Below, in pieces: positions 8,041-17,360 of a stretch of DNA of 45,288 nt. Numbering within the stretch: the first letter of the stretch is position 1; each line of letters begins with the position of its first letter. The notes under the pieces are model-generated. The model had not been told where the DNA came from. It saw only the letters and a program-made list of their open reading frames with translations, and made no database searches. Source of the DNA: Thermoplasmatota archaeon (GTDB lineage Archaea > Thermoplasmatota > Thermoplasmata > Thermoplasmatales > Thermoplasmataceae); assembly GCA_023487765.1 (NCBI GenBank), contig JAMDBW010000014.1, forward strand, positions 1 to 45,288. The letters are read 5' to 3'. A program made the position numbers and the translations under genes.

Positions 8041-8894
8041 AGTGTCTGAAAGCTTATTGAGAGGACCACGCCGATTAGGAAGATGAAACCTATGAAAGTA
8101 TTTGAGTTCTGGAACGAGACCCTGATACTCCTGGGATCCTCCGGATTTACGATGTAGTGCTGGTATACAATCAGCGCCAGAATCGGTATCAACGATATGT
8201 CGTAAAATATTGAATGAAGATAGAAAGCAAGGGCCAGGAAGAAAGCAAATGTGATGGCGTGGATTACGTTTGACAGCAGCAAACCAGTCTTTATTCCGAA
8301 GTCAGTCATCACGGTTCTCAGACCTGAAGCCCTGTCGTGTTCAACATCCGGGATAGTGTAAATCATGTCAAAGCCGGCAATCCACAGGGATGACGCCAGA
8401 AATATGAGGTACAGGGGCCATGTGGACGGAAATGCTGGAGTTATGGCAAGGTACCCGGCAAGAACTCCGACTCCTATGGTAAGTCCCATGTAAAGGTGTC
8501 TCCATGGCGTAACCCTCTTCATGAAAGGATCCGTGACAAAGAGCACGAGAACAATCGGGGAAAGCATGAAAACAAATCTGTTAAGAAGGAAGGCCGAAAC
8601 CTCAAAAACAGTCCCGAAGACGAGTGTCAGAATCAAAGCTCCTTTAAGGCTCAGTTTTCCTGATACCAGTGTCCATCCGCTTTTTCTGGGATTCCTGACA
8701 TCATACTTGAATCCCTCGATCCTGTTTACCGACATGGCAGTGGCCCTGGCAAATGTCGTTGCAAGCAGAATCAATAGGAGTTTCGAGTAATCGTAGGAAT
8801 TCTGCGAGGCAAGAACTGCCCCGCTCAAAACGAACGGTATATCAAAAACGGTATGTTCCAGCTTAATGTATTCAATGATGTCTTTAAGATTCAT
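8037..8894 (-). CDS. ubiA: UbiA-family prenyltransferase
   Basis: A polytopic membrane enzyme that transfers a polyprenyl chain onto an aromatic acceptor. Two Asp-rich motifs that bind Mg2+-diphosphate are visible: NRIEGFKYDVRN near residue 60 and YTIPDVEHD in the second half. I chose the ATG at 8894 (MNLKDIIEY) because it overlaps the stop of ubiD as ATGA. The longer ORF-track start adds six residues inside ubiD. Coupling to ubiD suggests sequential prenylation and decarboxylation in quinone synthesis, probably menaquinone (futalosine-type pathway). The role is inferred from neighbours and family. Confidence 0.9.
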   Translation of the reverse strand: MNLKDIIEYIKLEHTVFDIPFVLSGAVLASQNSYDYSKLLLILLATTFARATAMSVNRIEGFKYDVRNPRKSGWTLVSGKLSLKGALILTLVFGTVFEVSAFLLNRFVFMLSPIVLVLFVTDPFMKRVTPWRHLYMGLTIGVGVLAGYLAITPAFPSTWPLYLIFLASSLWIAGFDMIYTIPDVEHDRASGLRTVMTDFGIKTGLLLSNVIHAITFAFFLALAFYLHSIFYDISLIPILALIVYQHYIVNPEDPRSIRVSFQNSNTFIGFIFLIGVVLSISFQTL

Positions 8895-10330
8895 AGCCCG
8901 TATTCTCTCCATCTCTTTTTCACAGTTTCTTTCAAGTCGTCAGGGACATCCATCACTTCAGGCCATTTTCTGGTATAGCCTTCATCGGCATTTTTCCTCG
9001 TTGCGTCTATACCCATTTTAGACCCGTAATTGAACATTTGGGATGCATGGTCAAGGCTGTCTGTCACTGTTCCGGGGATTATGGTCACGTCTCTCTGTGG
9101 ATCAATCCTTGTCGTCATCGCCCATATAACCTGTTTCCTGTCGTGAACGTCGATGTCATTGTCAACAACAACGATGATCTTTGAGAACATCAGTTGACCG
9201 AGACCCCACAGGGCAAACATCACTTTCTTCGCCTGGCCCGGATACCTCTTCCTTATGGATACCACAACCATGTTGTGGAAAACCGCTTCTTCAAGGGTGT
9301 TCATCTCCACGATTTCCGGAATCTGGAATCGTATCATGGGCAGAAACATTCTCTCAATGGCTTTTCCTATAATCACATCCTCATGCCATAATTTGCCCAC
9401 AATGGTGGCCGGATAAACCGGTTTCTTCTTCTCTATTATCCTCTTAACGTGAAAAACCGGAAATTCCTCTTCAAGTGAATAATAGCCGGTATGGTCTCCA
9501 AATGGTCCTTCGATCCTTGTTTCAGATGTGTCTACATAACCCTCGAGAACAATCTCGGAATTCTTCGGGTACTCAAGATCAACGGTCTGCCCCTTTACAA
9601 GATCCATCCTCTTTTTTGAGACCAGGCCTGAAAAAGAGAATTCGTCAATGCCGCTGGGAAGCGGCGCAACTGCTGAGAATATTGTGAGCGGATCTGTTCC
9701 GAGGATCACAGCAACATCCATGATCTTCTTCCTTTCCGAATAATTGTGTTCATGTTCAGCTCCGCCTTTGTGTATCTGCCAGTGCATGCCGAGTGTCTCA
9801 GAATCATATACTTGCATCCTGTACATGCCTGCGTTTCTTGTTCCGGTCACAGGATCACTGGTTACAACGAGCGGTAAAGTGATGAATTTACCGCCGTCTT
9901 CAGGCCACGTCTTACAGATCGGATATCTCATCAGGTCAGGTCTCTCGATTACCGTATGCCCTGATCCGATGGATGACGACACCCTCGGTTTTATTCCGCT
10001 GAGTTCCTTCATCATCTGGAGTCCCCTGGAAATAAGGGATTCCGTATCGCCTGGAACCTGGATCAGGCTGAGAAGACGCTTTCCCACATCTTCCGGATCG
10101 TCACCCAGAATCATTTTCATCCTGTCCCGGGTGGAAAAAAGGTTTCCGGCGACAGGGATTTCCGATCCCTTTACGTTCGTGAAAAGAATAGTGTTCCTGT
10201 TTCCGGTCCTGAGTTCTTCACTGAGGATATGGGTAAGCTCGAGATTCGGATCGACCTCCGTTTCCACCTCTTTGAGCATATTGGACTTCTTCAGTGTGGA
10301 GAGGTAATCTTCGAGATCTTCGTAAACCAT
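8891..10330 (-). CDS. ubiD: UbiD-family prenylated-FMN decarboxylase
   Basis: A cytoplasmic decarboxylase of about 479 residues using prenylated FMN. Conserved cofactor-site segments are TGTRNAGMYRMQV and the catalytic RIEGPFGDHTGYYS. The end of the protein carries the family's DARKNADEGYTRKWP-like text (here DATRKNADEGYTRKWPEVM). I prefer the ATG at 10330 (MVYEDLEDYL); the ORF-track start eight codons earlier is a TTG. It is translationally coupled to ubiA (ATGA overlap). The prFMN-making partner UbiX is not in the window. Confidence 0.93.
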   Translation of the reverse strand: MVYEDLEDYLSTLKKSNMLKEVETEVDPNLELTHILSEELRTGNRNTILFTNVKGSEIPVAGNLFSTRDRMKMILGDDPEDVGKRLLSLIQVPGDTESLISRGLQMMKELSGIKPRVSSSIGSGHTVIERPDLMRYPICKTWPEDGGKFITLPLVVTSDPVTGTRNAGMYRMQVYDSETLGMHWQIHKGGAEHEHNYSERKKIMDVAVILGTDPLTIFSAVAPLPSGIDEFSFSGLVSKKRMDLVKGQTVDLEYPKNSEIVLEGYVDTSETRIEGPFGDHTGYYSLEEEFPVFHVKRIIEKKKPVYPATIVGKLWHEDVIIGKAIERMFLPMIRFQIPEIVEMNTLEEAVFHNMVVVSIRKRYPGQAKKVMFALWGLGQLMFSKIIVVVDNDIDVHDRKQVIWAMTTRIDPQRDVTIIPGTVTDSLDHASQMFNYGSKMGIDATRKNADEGYTRKWPEVMDVPDDLKETVKKRWREYGL

Positions 10331-10381
10331 GTAAATGGTTAATGGCTTAGCCAAATATCAGTCTTTGCCAGATTCTAAAAA

Positions 10382-13051
10382 TTATGTGGCCTGCAGCAAA
10401 GAAGCTCTTGCTGCAGACAGTCTTGCAACGGGTATCCGGTGTGGTGAAGCGGAAACGTAGTCCAGCCCGATCCTATGGCAGAAGTAGATCGTTTCCGGAT
10501 CTCCCCCCTGTTCTCCGCAGATTCCAATTTCAAGGTCTTTTCTTGCCTGCTTGCCCTTATATACTGCCATTTTCATCAGTTCCCCGACACCTTCCTCATC
10601 AACAGTGATGAACGGGTCGGATTCCAGTATGCCTTCCTCAAGATAGCTGGCAAGAAACTTTCCTTCAGCATCATCCCTGCTGTAGCCGAAAGTCATCTGA
10701 GTCAGGTCATTTGTGCCGAATGAGAAAAAATCTGCGTATTTTGCTATTTGATCGGCAGTTACACAGGCCCTCGGTATCTCGATCATTGTTCCGAATTTGT
10801 ACTCTATGCCTGCCCCTTCCGAGAGTTTTGTCGCGACCTTCTCAAGCTTGGTCCTCAGGTTTCTGAGTTCGTTGCTGTGGCCTATCAGCGGGATCATTAT
10901 CTCCGGGAATATGCTGTGCCCCTGATCTTTGACCTTGGCGGCCGCAGTGATAATAGCCTTTACCTGCATCTCATAAATCTCAGGATAGCTTAGCCCCAGC
11001 CTGCATCCTCTGAAACCAAGCATAGGGTTGAACTCTTCCAGGTTCTTGACGGTATCGAGGATTCGTTTAAGTTCAGAGAGTTTGGAAATGAGGTCATCCA
11101 TTTCCCTCGAATCCTTTGTGCTGCTCAGCTTCAGTTTCAGGTCGAATATCTCATTTAAAATATCCTCCTTGTCCGGAAGGAACTCGTGCAGGGGAGGGTC
11201 AAGAAGCCTGATAATGACCGGATATCCGTCCATGGTTCTGAAGAACTCAGTGAAATCAGCTATCTGCATTGGAAGGAGTATGTCAAGGTACTTCAGTCTT
11301 TCAGCCAAACTTGCGCTCATTATCATTGCCCTCATTATCTGTATCCTGTCATTTCCGAGGAACATCCTCTCTGTCCTTGCCAGGCCGATACCTTCTGCGC
11401 CGTTCTCCCTTGCCACTCTTGCCTCCAGTGGAGTGTTTGCATTGGCTCTTATGCCCAGTTTTCTATACTCATCACACCACTTCAGAAGGACGTTTGCCTC
11501 GGAAGTGATTGAGGATGTTTCCAGGGTGGCTTCCCCAAGAATGAACTGTCCGTTTGTTCCGTCGACTGTAATGGTATCGTCTTCCCTTAACAGGGTGTCA
11601 CCGATTCTGACAGTCTGTTCCCTGAGGTTGACGTTCATCGTCTCCACACCCACAACCGCAGGTTTTCCCATGGCTCTCGCCACAACGGCGGCGTGTGAAG
11701 TCATTCCCCCTTTCTGTGTCAGGAATCCCTCTGATACTGCCATTCCCCTGACATCATCCGCAGTTGTTTCAGGTCTGACCAGTATTATCTTCCTCTTCTC
11801 TCTGGAAAGCTCCACTGCTCTCTCCGAGGAGAACACTACAGTTCCGGATGCGGCTCCAGGAGATGCTGCCAGTCCCTTTCCCAGCAATTTTTCAGTGCCG
11901 TTGTACCTGACCTGAGGATGAAGCAGCGTGTCCAGGGTTTCAGGCATAACTCTCAAGATTGCCTCTTCTCGTTTAATCAGCCCCTCCTCCACAAGATCAA
12001 CTGCCACTTTTATTGCAGCTCTGGCAGACCTTTTTCCGCTTCTTGTCTGCAGAAGGTAGAATTTCCCTTTCTCGATAGTGAACTCTATGTCCTGCATGTC
12101 TCTGTAGTGTTTCTCAAGGATTTCTGCTGATTTTATGAGCTGTGAAAATGCCTCCGGCATCTCTTTTTTCAGGTCCTGGATTTCACGCGGTGTTCTGATT
12201 CCCGCTACCACGTCTTCACCCTGTGCATTCGAAAGGTATTCTGCAAAAATTTTCCGCTCGCCGGTATTCGGATCGCGGGTAAATGCAACCCCGGTGGCTG
12301 AATCGTCGCCCATGTTGCCGAAAACCATGGAAACTATGCTGACAGCAGTGCCAAGATCGTCCGGAATGTCGTTGAGTTCCCGGTAAGTAACCGCACGTTC
12401 TGTATTCCACGATTTGAAGACAGCCTCAATTGCCATTTTAAGCTGGTTCAACGGATCCTGGGGGAATGTCATGTGATGTTTCACGTATATTTCCTTGAAT
12501 TCGTCAATGAGGATTCTCAGGGATTTATCAGTAAATTCATTGTCACTTTTTATTTTCTCCTTGATCTTCAGTTCAATCAATGCCTCTTCGAAGTCCGAAT
12601 GCGGTATGTTCATGACAACATTCCCGAACATCTGGATCAGTCTCCTGTAAGAATCCAGCGCGAATCGGCGGTTGCTCGTTTTTGCCGCAAGCACTTCAAC
12701 TGTCCGGTCATTAAGCCCGACGTTCAGTATAGTGTCCATCATTCCGGGCATGCTTACGGCTGCGCCCGACCTTACAGAAACCAGCAGCGGGTCGGTTAGA
12801 CCGCCAAATTCTTTTCCACTGGAATTCTGAAGGGTTTTCAGATGTTCCAGAACTTCTTCCCACAATCCCTCCGGGAAAGTGCCCCTGCCAAGGTATTCAG
12901 GGCAGGCTTCAGCGGAAATGGTGAAACCGGGAGGGACATTCAGTCCAAGTTTTGTCATTTCCGCCAGACCGGCTCCCTTGCCACCCAGAATAGCAACCAT
13001 TTCCCTGCTTCCTTCCCGGAAGTCATAAACCAATTTTTTCGAACTACCCAC
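10382..13051 (-). CDS. ppdK: Pyruvate, phosphate dikinase
   Basis: An 889-residue cytoplasmic enzyme interconverting pyruvate + ATP + Pi with PEP + AMP + PPi, used in gluconeogenesis or glycolysis. Order of domains: N-terminal ATP-grasp (GGKGAGLAEMTKLG at 23-36), swivelling phosphohistidine domain with GGMTSHAAVVARAMG (His carrier), and the C-terminal TIM-barrel PEP/pyruvate domain with GLARTERMFLG, SFGTNDLTQMTFG and the catalytic cysteine in GICGEQGGDP. Length is standard. The start is GTG (MGSSKKLVYDF); an AT-rich TTTTTTAAACC lies upstream as a likely TATA element. The PPi it makes would be removed by the nearby ppa product. Confidence 0.97.
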   Translation of the reverse strand: MGSSKKLVYDFREGSREMVAILGGKGAGLAEMTKLGLNVPPGFTISAEACPEYLGRGTFPEGLWEEVLEHLKTLQNSSGKEFGGLTDPLLVSVRSGAAVSMPGMMDTILNVGLNDRTVEVLAAKTSNRRFALDSYRRLIQMFGNVVMNIPHSDFEEALIELKIKEKIKSDNEFTDKSLRILIDEFKEIYVKHHMTFPQDPLNQLKMAIEAVFKSWNTERAVTYRELNDIPDDLGTAVSIVSMVFGNMGDDSATGVAFTRDPNTGERKIFAEYLSNAQGEDVVAGIRTPREIQDLKKEMPEAFSQLIKSAEILEKHYRDMQDIEFTIEKGKFYLLQTRSGKRSARAAIKVAVDLVEEGLIKREEAILRVMPETLDTLLHPQVRYNGTEKLLGKGLAASPGAASGTVVFSSERAVELSREKRKIILVRPETTADDVRGMAVSEGFLTQKGGMTSHAAVVARAMGKPAVVGVETMNVNLREQTVRIGDTLLREDDTITVDGTNGQFILGEATLETSSITSEANVLLKWCDEYRKLGIRANANTPLEARVARENGAEGIGLARTERMFLGNDRIQIMRAMIMSASLAERLKYLDILLPMQIADFTEFFRTMDGYPVIIRLLDPPLHEFLPDKEDILNEIFDLKLKLSSTKDSREMDDLISKLSELKRILDTVKNLEEFNPMLGFRGCRLGLSYPEIYEMQVKAIITAAAKVKDQGHSIFPEIMIPLIGHSNELRNLRTKLEKVATKLSEGAGIEYKFGTMIEIPRACVTADQIAKYADFFSFGTNDLTQMTFGYSRDDAEGKFLASYLEEGILESDPFITVDEEGVGELMKMAVYKGKQARKDLEIGICGEQGGDPETIYFCHRIGLDYVSASPHRIPVARLSAARASLLQAT

Positions 13052-13131
13052 GTACTTTTATGGAAGGGTTTAAAAAAGTTTTTATCAAAAATCATCACCC
13101 CCGGTTACGAAATTCGAAAAAGGCGGGCAAT

Positions 13132-13149
13132 ACATGTCCCTGAACATGT
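13132..13149. repeat. Twin palindrome ACATGT-6-ACATGT
   Basis: Two copies of the 6-bp palindrome ACATGT separated by 6 bp lie between ppdK and the alpha/beta hydrolase gene, about 45 bp ahead of the latter. They could be an operator for one or both divergent genes; chance cannot be excluded. Confidence 0.25.
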
Positions 13150-13191
13150 CATAATACATTTTTTTATGAAATGCGGCAATAAAGTATTAAT

Positions 13192-13908
13192 ATGGAACGT
13201 TTATATGTGCACACCCCCCTTGGTGACATATCTTATCTCCACAGGGATGGTATTTTTCCGGTCATTTTCCTTCATGGACTCGGAGGTTCCAGCAATAACT
13301 GGTTAAAACTCGCCCCTCTATTCCCGGAAAAATACCGGCTTATAATTCCGGACCTGCTGGGCCACGGTAAATCGACCCGGCATGCGGATTATTTTACAAT
13401 ATCGGACCAGGTGGAATTCCTGGGGCATCTCCTCGGATCCCTGAAAATTGATGAATCCGGCTTTGTCGGAAATTCCTACGGGGGATGGGTATCTATGAGG
13501 TATGCACTGTCCCGCGGCAAATCACGGTTCCTGGTATTGATAGATTCCGCCGGTATCAACAAGACGCTTGGAGAAGAACCTCCTGAAGTCAGGGATCAGT
13601 TTGTCCGGAAGGTAATGGATATGAATCCGGCAAATGATCCGGACATAATCGGGAAAATGCTGGCACAGAATGCCACCGGAACAGAGAGAATAAATCCGCA
13701 GGAATTAACGGAGCTTCCCGAAGATACACTGATCATCTGGGGCGAAGGCGATAGAATAATAGACAGAAGATACTCTGAGGAACTTCATAAGGGAATACCG
13801 GGCAGCAGGCTGAGAACAATCCCTGATGCAGGCCACACACCTCACTCGACCCATCCGGCTGTAGTATCGGGCTTTATACTGGATTTCCTTGAAAATCTGG
13901 GCATCTGA
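13192..13908 (+). CDS. Alpha/beta-fold hydrolase
   Basis: A 238-residue serine hydrolase. The oxyanion region FLHGLGGSSNNW, the nucleophile elbow GNSYGGW (Ser near residue 95), the acid WGEGDRI (Asp near 184) and the catalytic His in GHTPHS are all present and correctly spaced. No signal peptide is seen, so it acts in the cytoplasm. Candidate activities include carboxylesterase, lactonase or C-C hydrolase; sequence does not distinguish them. TTTTTTATG about 25 bp upstream of the ATG suggests a leaderless transcript. Confidence 0.88.
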   Translation: MERLYVHTPLGDISYLHRDGIFPVIFLHGLGGSSNNWLKLAPLFPEKYRLIIPDLLGHGKSTRHADYFTISDQVEFLGHLLGSLKIDESGFVGNSYGGWVSMRYALSRGKSRFLVLIDSAGINKTLGEEPPEVRDQFVRKVMDMNPANDPDIIGKMLAQNATGTERINPQELTELPEDTLIIWGEGDRIIDRRYSEELHKGIPGSRLRTIPDAGHTPHSTHPAVVSGFILDFLENLGI

Positions 13909-13964
13909 ACGAATGATTTGCTGGTATAACGGCATGTGTGCGATATGCCCGGATTCGCAAAACA

Positions 13965-15191
13965 TCATTCTCTCTTCTGCAACAGTTCCGATATGCGGGC
14001 AAGAACCTTCCAGGACATCTCGGCTTTCGAAATGTTGCCAAGCTCCACAAGTTCATTTCCGGTTATGACCGTATAGTCGTTTGACACGAGTCCGAAAGCA
14101 CCGCTTTCACTTGAGTAGGGATTAAAGACTATCAGATCCGGAGATGAATTTCTGAATTTTTCGTTGATCGCGTTCATGGAAAACTCACCGGACAGCCTGA
14201 ACACTGCCAGAAAGCCGTCATAGTTCTCCCTGATCAGGTCATTCAGCTTCTTCCTTGGTATGAGCTTGAGCTCCACGCTTTTCTTACTGTCTATTTTTTC
14301 CGTACTCCTGTTCTCAACAGAGAAGTCCGGAAGAGCAGCAATGTTAATTATTACGTCAAATTTGTGCTTCCCGATAAGATCAATGGTCTTTTCCTCGTAT
14401 TCATCCATGGTAAAAGCGTCAAAAGTCCGGACATATTCCGGTATGGGGAACGTGGAATTCCCCACAAAGTATACCTCCTCCGAACCAAGCCTGAAAGCAT
14501 TCCGGACAAACCAGGATGCAGTGAAACCGCTCCCGTGATTCGTGAGTGTTCTAACGGGGTCTATTGTCTCCTCCCCCCTGCCTCCAATGATTAAAACCCT
14601 CTTCCCCCTGAGTGACTGTCCATTGAATGATCGGGAGACGTAATCAAGTATTTTCTCTGAATCAGAGATTTTTGCCTTGAGGTTTTCAATTCTCGGCGGG
14701 ATTGCAACAACGCCCATGGATCGCAGATCCTGCAGGTTCTGTATTTTGATCGGGTTTTTCATCATCCCCTCGTGCATAACCGGGCATATAACAACAGGAT
14801 TGCCGTTTCCGAAAGCGAATGAAAAGAATAGTGACGGCACATCGTCAGAGATTCCGGATGCAATTTTGCCAATGACATTGTACGAGGCGGGGCAGATCAG
14901 CAGGAGAGTATCTCCGGGCTGGTCTATGAAATATTTTATATGTTCAATCTCCCCGGTTATTTCCGTAACCACGCTATTATCGGATGCCCATTTCATGATC
15001 TCGGGATTAACAAGCTGCGCAGCTTCGCGTGACATTGCAACAACAACCCTGGCACCCTCCCTTCGCAACTCGCGTACGATGTCAGGCACCCTGTAAATCG
15101 AAATGCTGGCTGTAACTGCCATTATTACGGTCTTGCCGTTTAACGAATTCTCAAATCTTGCAGGATCAATATTTTCAATCACGTTTATCAC
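13965..15191 (-). CDS. coaBC: Bifunctional phosphopantothenoylcysteine synthetase/decarboxylase
   Basis: Makes 4'-phosphopantetheine from 4'-phosphopantothenate in coenzyme A synthesis. The N-terminal half is the FMN decarboxylase CoaC (TASISIYRVPDIVRELRREG; CPASYNVIGKIASGISDD; PVMHEGMMKNP), and the C-terminal half is the synthetase CoaB beginning near LRGKRVLIIGGRGEETIDPVR. I chose GTG at 15191, which overlaps the thioesterase stop as GTGA; the ORF-track start lies 12 codons inside that gene. The CoaB lysine region (GKHKFDVIINIAALPDF) is slightly divergent from the bacterial consensus. It is probably co-transcribed with the thioesterase. Confidence 0.92.
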   Translation of the reverse strand: MINVIENIDPARFENSLNGKTVIMAVTASISIYRVPDIVRELRREGARVVVAMSREAAQLVNPEIMKWASDNSVVTEITGEIEHIKYFIDQPGDTLLLICPASYNVIGKIASGISDDVPSLFFSFAFGNGNPVVICPVMHEGMMKNPIKIQNLQDLRSMGVVAIPPRIENLKAKISDSEKILDYVSRSFNGQSLRGKRVLIIGGRGEETIDPVRTLTNHGSGFTASWFVRNAFRLGSEEVYFVGNSTFPIPEYVRTFDAFTMDEYEEKTIDLIGKHKFDVIINIAALPDFSVENRSTEKIDSKKSVELKLIPRKKLNDLIRENYDGFLAVFRLSGEFSMNAINEKFRNSSPDLIVFNPYSSESGAFGLVSNDYTVITGNELVELGNISKAEMSWKVLARISELLQKRE

Positions 15192-15580
15192 CTGAATATA
15201 TACCAGGACCCGTTTGCCTCGGCACAAAGTTTCTCTGCGGCATCGAACAGCTCAATTCTTGAGAACGAAACATTCTTTCCTTTCTTGGTGACCCTTGCGC
15301 GGACGGTAACGGGACCTTCTTTAACGGGCAGGTAGAAGCTGGTATTCAGACTGATGGTTACCTGATTGCTGTTTTCGCCGTAGCTGAGGACGCTTAATCC
15401 TCCGGCAGCATCCAGGATGCTCATAATTGCCCCTCCGTTCATGATATCACCTATCCTGAGCAGGCTCTCCTTCAACGGCACTACTAACTCCACGGAACCG
15501 GGATTGACTTCCTTCACTTCGATCCCTAATCCGGAAAGATAGTTATCGGTCTTGAGAATCCTTGAAAACAGGTCTTTCAT
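15188..15580 (-). CDS. Hotdog-fold acyl-CoA thioesterase, PaaI-like
   Basis: A 130-residue single hotdog domain. The core motif GDIMNGGAIMSILDAAGG (about residues 46-63) is the helix that carries the active-site acidic residue in PaaI-type thioesterases. VTVRARVTKKGKN and SFSRIELFD are the later beta strands. It probably releases CoA from aromatic or other acyl-CoA esters. Its stop overlaps the coaBC start, which links it to CoA metabolism. The ATG at 15580 follows an AT-rich promoter-like stretch. Confidence 0.85.
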   Translation of the reverse strand: MKDLFSRILKTDNYLSGLGIEVKEVNPGSVELVVPLKESLLRIGDIMNGGAIMSILDAAGGLSVLSYGENSNQVTISLNTSFYLPVKEGPVTVRARVTKKGKNVSFSRIELFDAAEKLCAEANGSWYIFR

Positions 15581-15740
15581 TTATGTTAAGTTAGACCTTT
15601 GTTATTATTATTCATTTTCATTCGAAAAAGGTATGTTAAATAGGAATGATCGTAACAAGAATATCTAAATATCGAAAGTCATATATTTGACATACGAGTT
15701 AGCTCTCTACTGATTTTTGAGTACAATTCAAATAAGAAAA

Positions 15741-15750
15741 TCATATAAAC
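15741..15750 (+). promoter_or_regulatory. TATA box of the TrmB-type regulator gene
   Basis: ATCATATAAA lies about 25 bp ahead of the ATG at 15770, implying a leaderless transcript. The 190-bp gap from the thioesterase gene is strongly AT-rich and holds no other gene. Confidence 0.5.
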
Positions 15751-15769
15751 AATCAGCGTATTATTAGCT

Positions 15770-16483
15770 ATGGAAGCTAATACTGAGGAACTCAGTAAAA
15801 TAGCAGAGATGCTTAAGCTCCTCGGGCTCTCATCATACGAAGCTCAGGGTTTCGCGGCTCTTGTGTATCATGGAGTTGCAAACGCAGATACCGTCGCAGA
15901 CACCGCCAGGATACCTCGAACTTCCGCATATAAAGTTATGGAATCTCTTGTACAGAAGGGCTTTGCCAAGGAAACAGAAGGCAGGCCGAGGATGTTCAAA
16001 CCTGAAGACATGAACAGGATACGTTCGGAATTCCAGGAAAAGTTAGACAGCCTGTTCCACAGCCTTAAGGACCTTCAGGACATGCTTCCATCCAAAGGTG
16101 AACCACAGCTCGTCTACACCATTTACGGCACCCAGAAAGTGATGGGAAAACTTGCAGACATGATCAATCTTACCGAGAAAGAACTCATAATCTGCACTCC
16201 AAGAGTCAGGGAAATCCGGACCGAACTGAAGAAGAATCTCGACAATGCCATAAAGAGGGGCGTGAAAGTGGTTTTTGTCACTCCACCAAACAAGCGGATA
16301 CCTCCGAACACCCAGGTTTTCAGAAAGGACGGCCTGATCGCAACGGATGTCGTAAGCGACCAGGTGAGGGCAATGCTCGCTGGTCCTGAAATGGATGCCT
16401 GCGGTTACACGGATAATCCGGCGCTTGCACTGCACGTATATCAGTTCATCAATATGATGATCGAGAGTGACAAGATTTATTGA
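15770..16483 (+). CDS. TrmB-family transcription regulator
   Basis: A 237-residue DNA-binding protein. The N-terminal winged helix starts LKLLGLSSYEAQGFAALVYHG and contains ADTARIPRTSAYKVMESLVQKG as recognition region. A coiled-coil linker (about 85-110) is followed by a C-terminal domain with the phospholipase D-like fold used by TrmB proteins for effector sensing (ELIICTPRVREI, VKVVFVTPP). Sugar regulators of this family carry an extra sugar-binding domain, which is absent at this length, so the effector is unknown. It precedes nfo by 15 bp. Confidence 0.85.
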   Translation: MEANTEELSKIAEMLKLLGLSSYEAQGFAALVYHGVANADTVADTARIPRTSAYKVMESLVQKGFAKETEGRPRMFKPEDMNRIRSEFQEKLDSLFHSLKDLQDMLPSKGEPQLVYTIYGTQKVMGKLADMINLTEKELIICTPRVREIRTELKKNLDNAIKRGVKVVFVTPPNKRIPPNTQVFRKDGLIATDVVSDQVRAMLAGPEMDACGYTDNPALALHVYQFINMMIESDKIY

Positions 16484-16498
16484 TAAGGGGGGTTTTGT

Positions 16499-17356
16499 GT
16501 GTCTTTAACTGATAAAATACTACTTGGAGGTCATGTGTCAGCGTCCGGTGGAGTGTCCACTTCCCCGGAGCGTGCAGAAAAATTCTCATTTCACACATTC
16601 CAGATCTTCTCCAAGAATCAGATGCAGTGGAAAGGAAAACCACTGAGCGATGATGAAATCAATAAGTTCAGGGAGGAGATTTCAAAACGATCCATGAAGG
16701 GAATGATGATTCATGCATCATATCTCCTGAACATGGCCACGCCAAAGCCGGATTTGAAAGTGAAAGTTCTTGACGCCTTTCAGGACGAAATCAGGAGGGC
16801 GGACGCACTGAATATGCCATTCCTCACGTTTCATCCGGGATCAGCCTCGGATACCACCGAAAAGGAGGCACTCAAAAACATTGCCGATAACCTGAACACC
16901 CTGATTACATCAGGCCAGAAGTGTACAATCCTCATGGAAACCTCTGCAGGACAGGGTAAAACAGTCGGTCACACTTTTGAGCAGCTTGCGGAAATTCTTG
17001 ATTTTATTGATCAAAAGGATAAAATGGGGATATGTTTTGATACGTGCCATGTCTGGGCGGCAGGTTATGATATTAAGACCACTGAGGGATACGGTGAAAC
17101 CATGGACCGGTTCAGGACCAGCCTTGGACTGGATCGCCTTAAAGGATTCCATCTCAATGATTCCAAGAAGGGTGTTAACAGCAGGGTAGACAGGCACGAA
17201 CAAATCGGAGACGGCACCCTCGGCACTGATGGAATTTCAAATTTTATAAATGACAGAAGATTGCGTGGCAAACCAATGATCCTGGAGACACCTCTTGGAG
17301 AAGAGGGCTATGCAAGAGACATTGCCAATCTGTCCAGGATATTTTCCGGAGAATGA
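16499..17356 (+). CDS. nfo: Endonuclease IV (AP endonuclease)
   Basis: A 285-residue trinuclear-zinc endonuclease that incises DNA 5' to abasic sites in base-excision repair. Conserved metal ligands are visible in order: HASYLLNMA, LTFHPGS, METSAGQG, CFDTCHVWAAGYD, GFHLNDSK, VDRHEQIGDG and ILETPLGEEGY. The start is GTG with a strong GGGGGG ribosome site 6-7 bp upstream. It is likely in one transcription unit with the regulator before it and the DUF1015 gene after it. Confidence 0.96.
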   Translation: MSLTDKILLGGHVSASGGVSTSPERAEKFSFHTFQIFSKNQMQWKGKPLSDDEINKFREEISKRSMKGMMIHASYLLNMATPKPDLKVKVLDAFQDEIRRADALNMPFLTFHPGSASDTTEKEALKNIADNLNTLITSGQKCTILMETSAGQGKTVGHTFEQLAEILDFIDQKDKMGICFDTCHVWAAGYDIKTTEGYGETMDRFRTSLGLDRLKGFHLNDSKKGVNSRVDRHEQIGDGTLGTDGISNFINDRRLRGKPMILETPLGEEGYARDIANLSRIFSGE

Positions 17357-17360
17357 AATT

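Noticed and set aside
9744-10307. 187-codon plus-strand ORF
   Set aside because: Shadow of ubiD.
11028-11915. 295-codon plus-strand ORF
   Set aside because: It lies wholly opposite ppdK and is Ser/Ile-rich as expected of a shadow.
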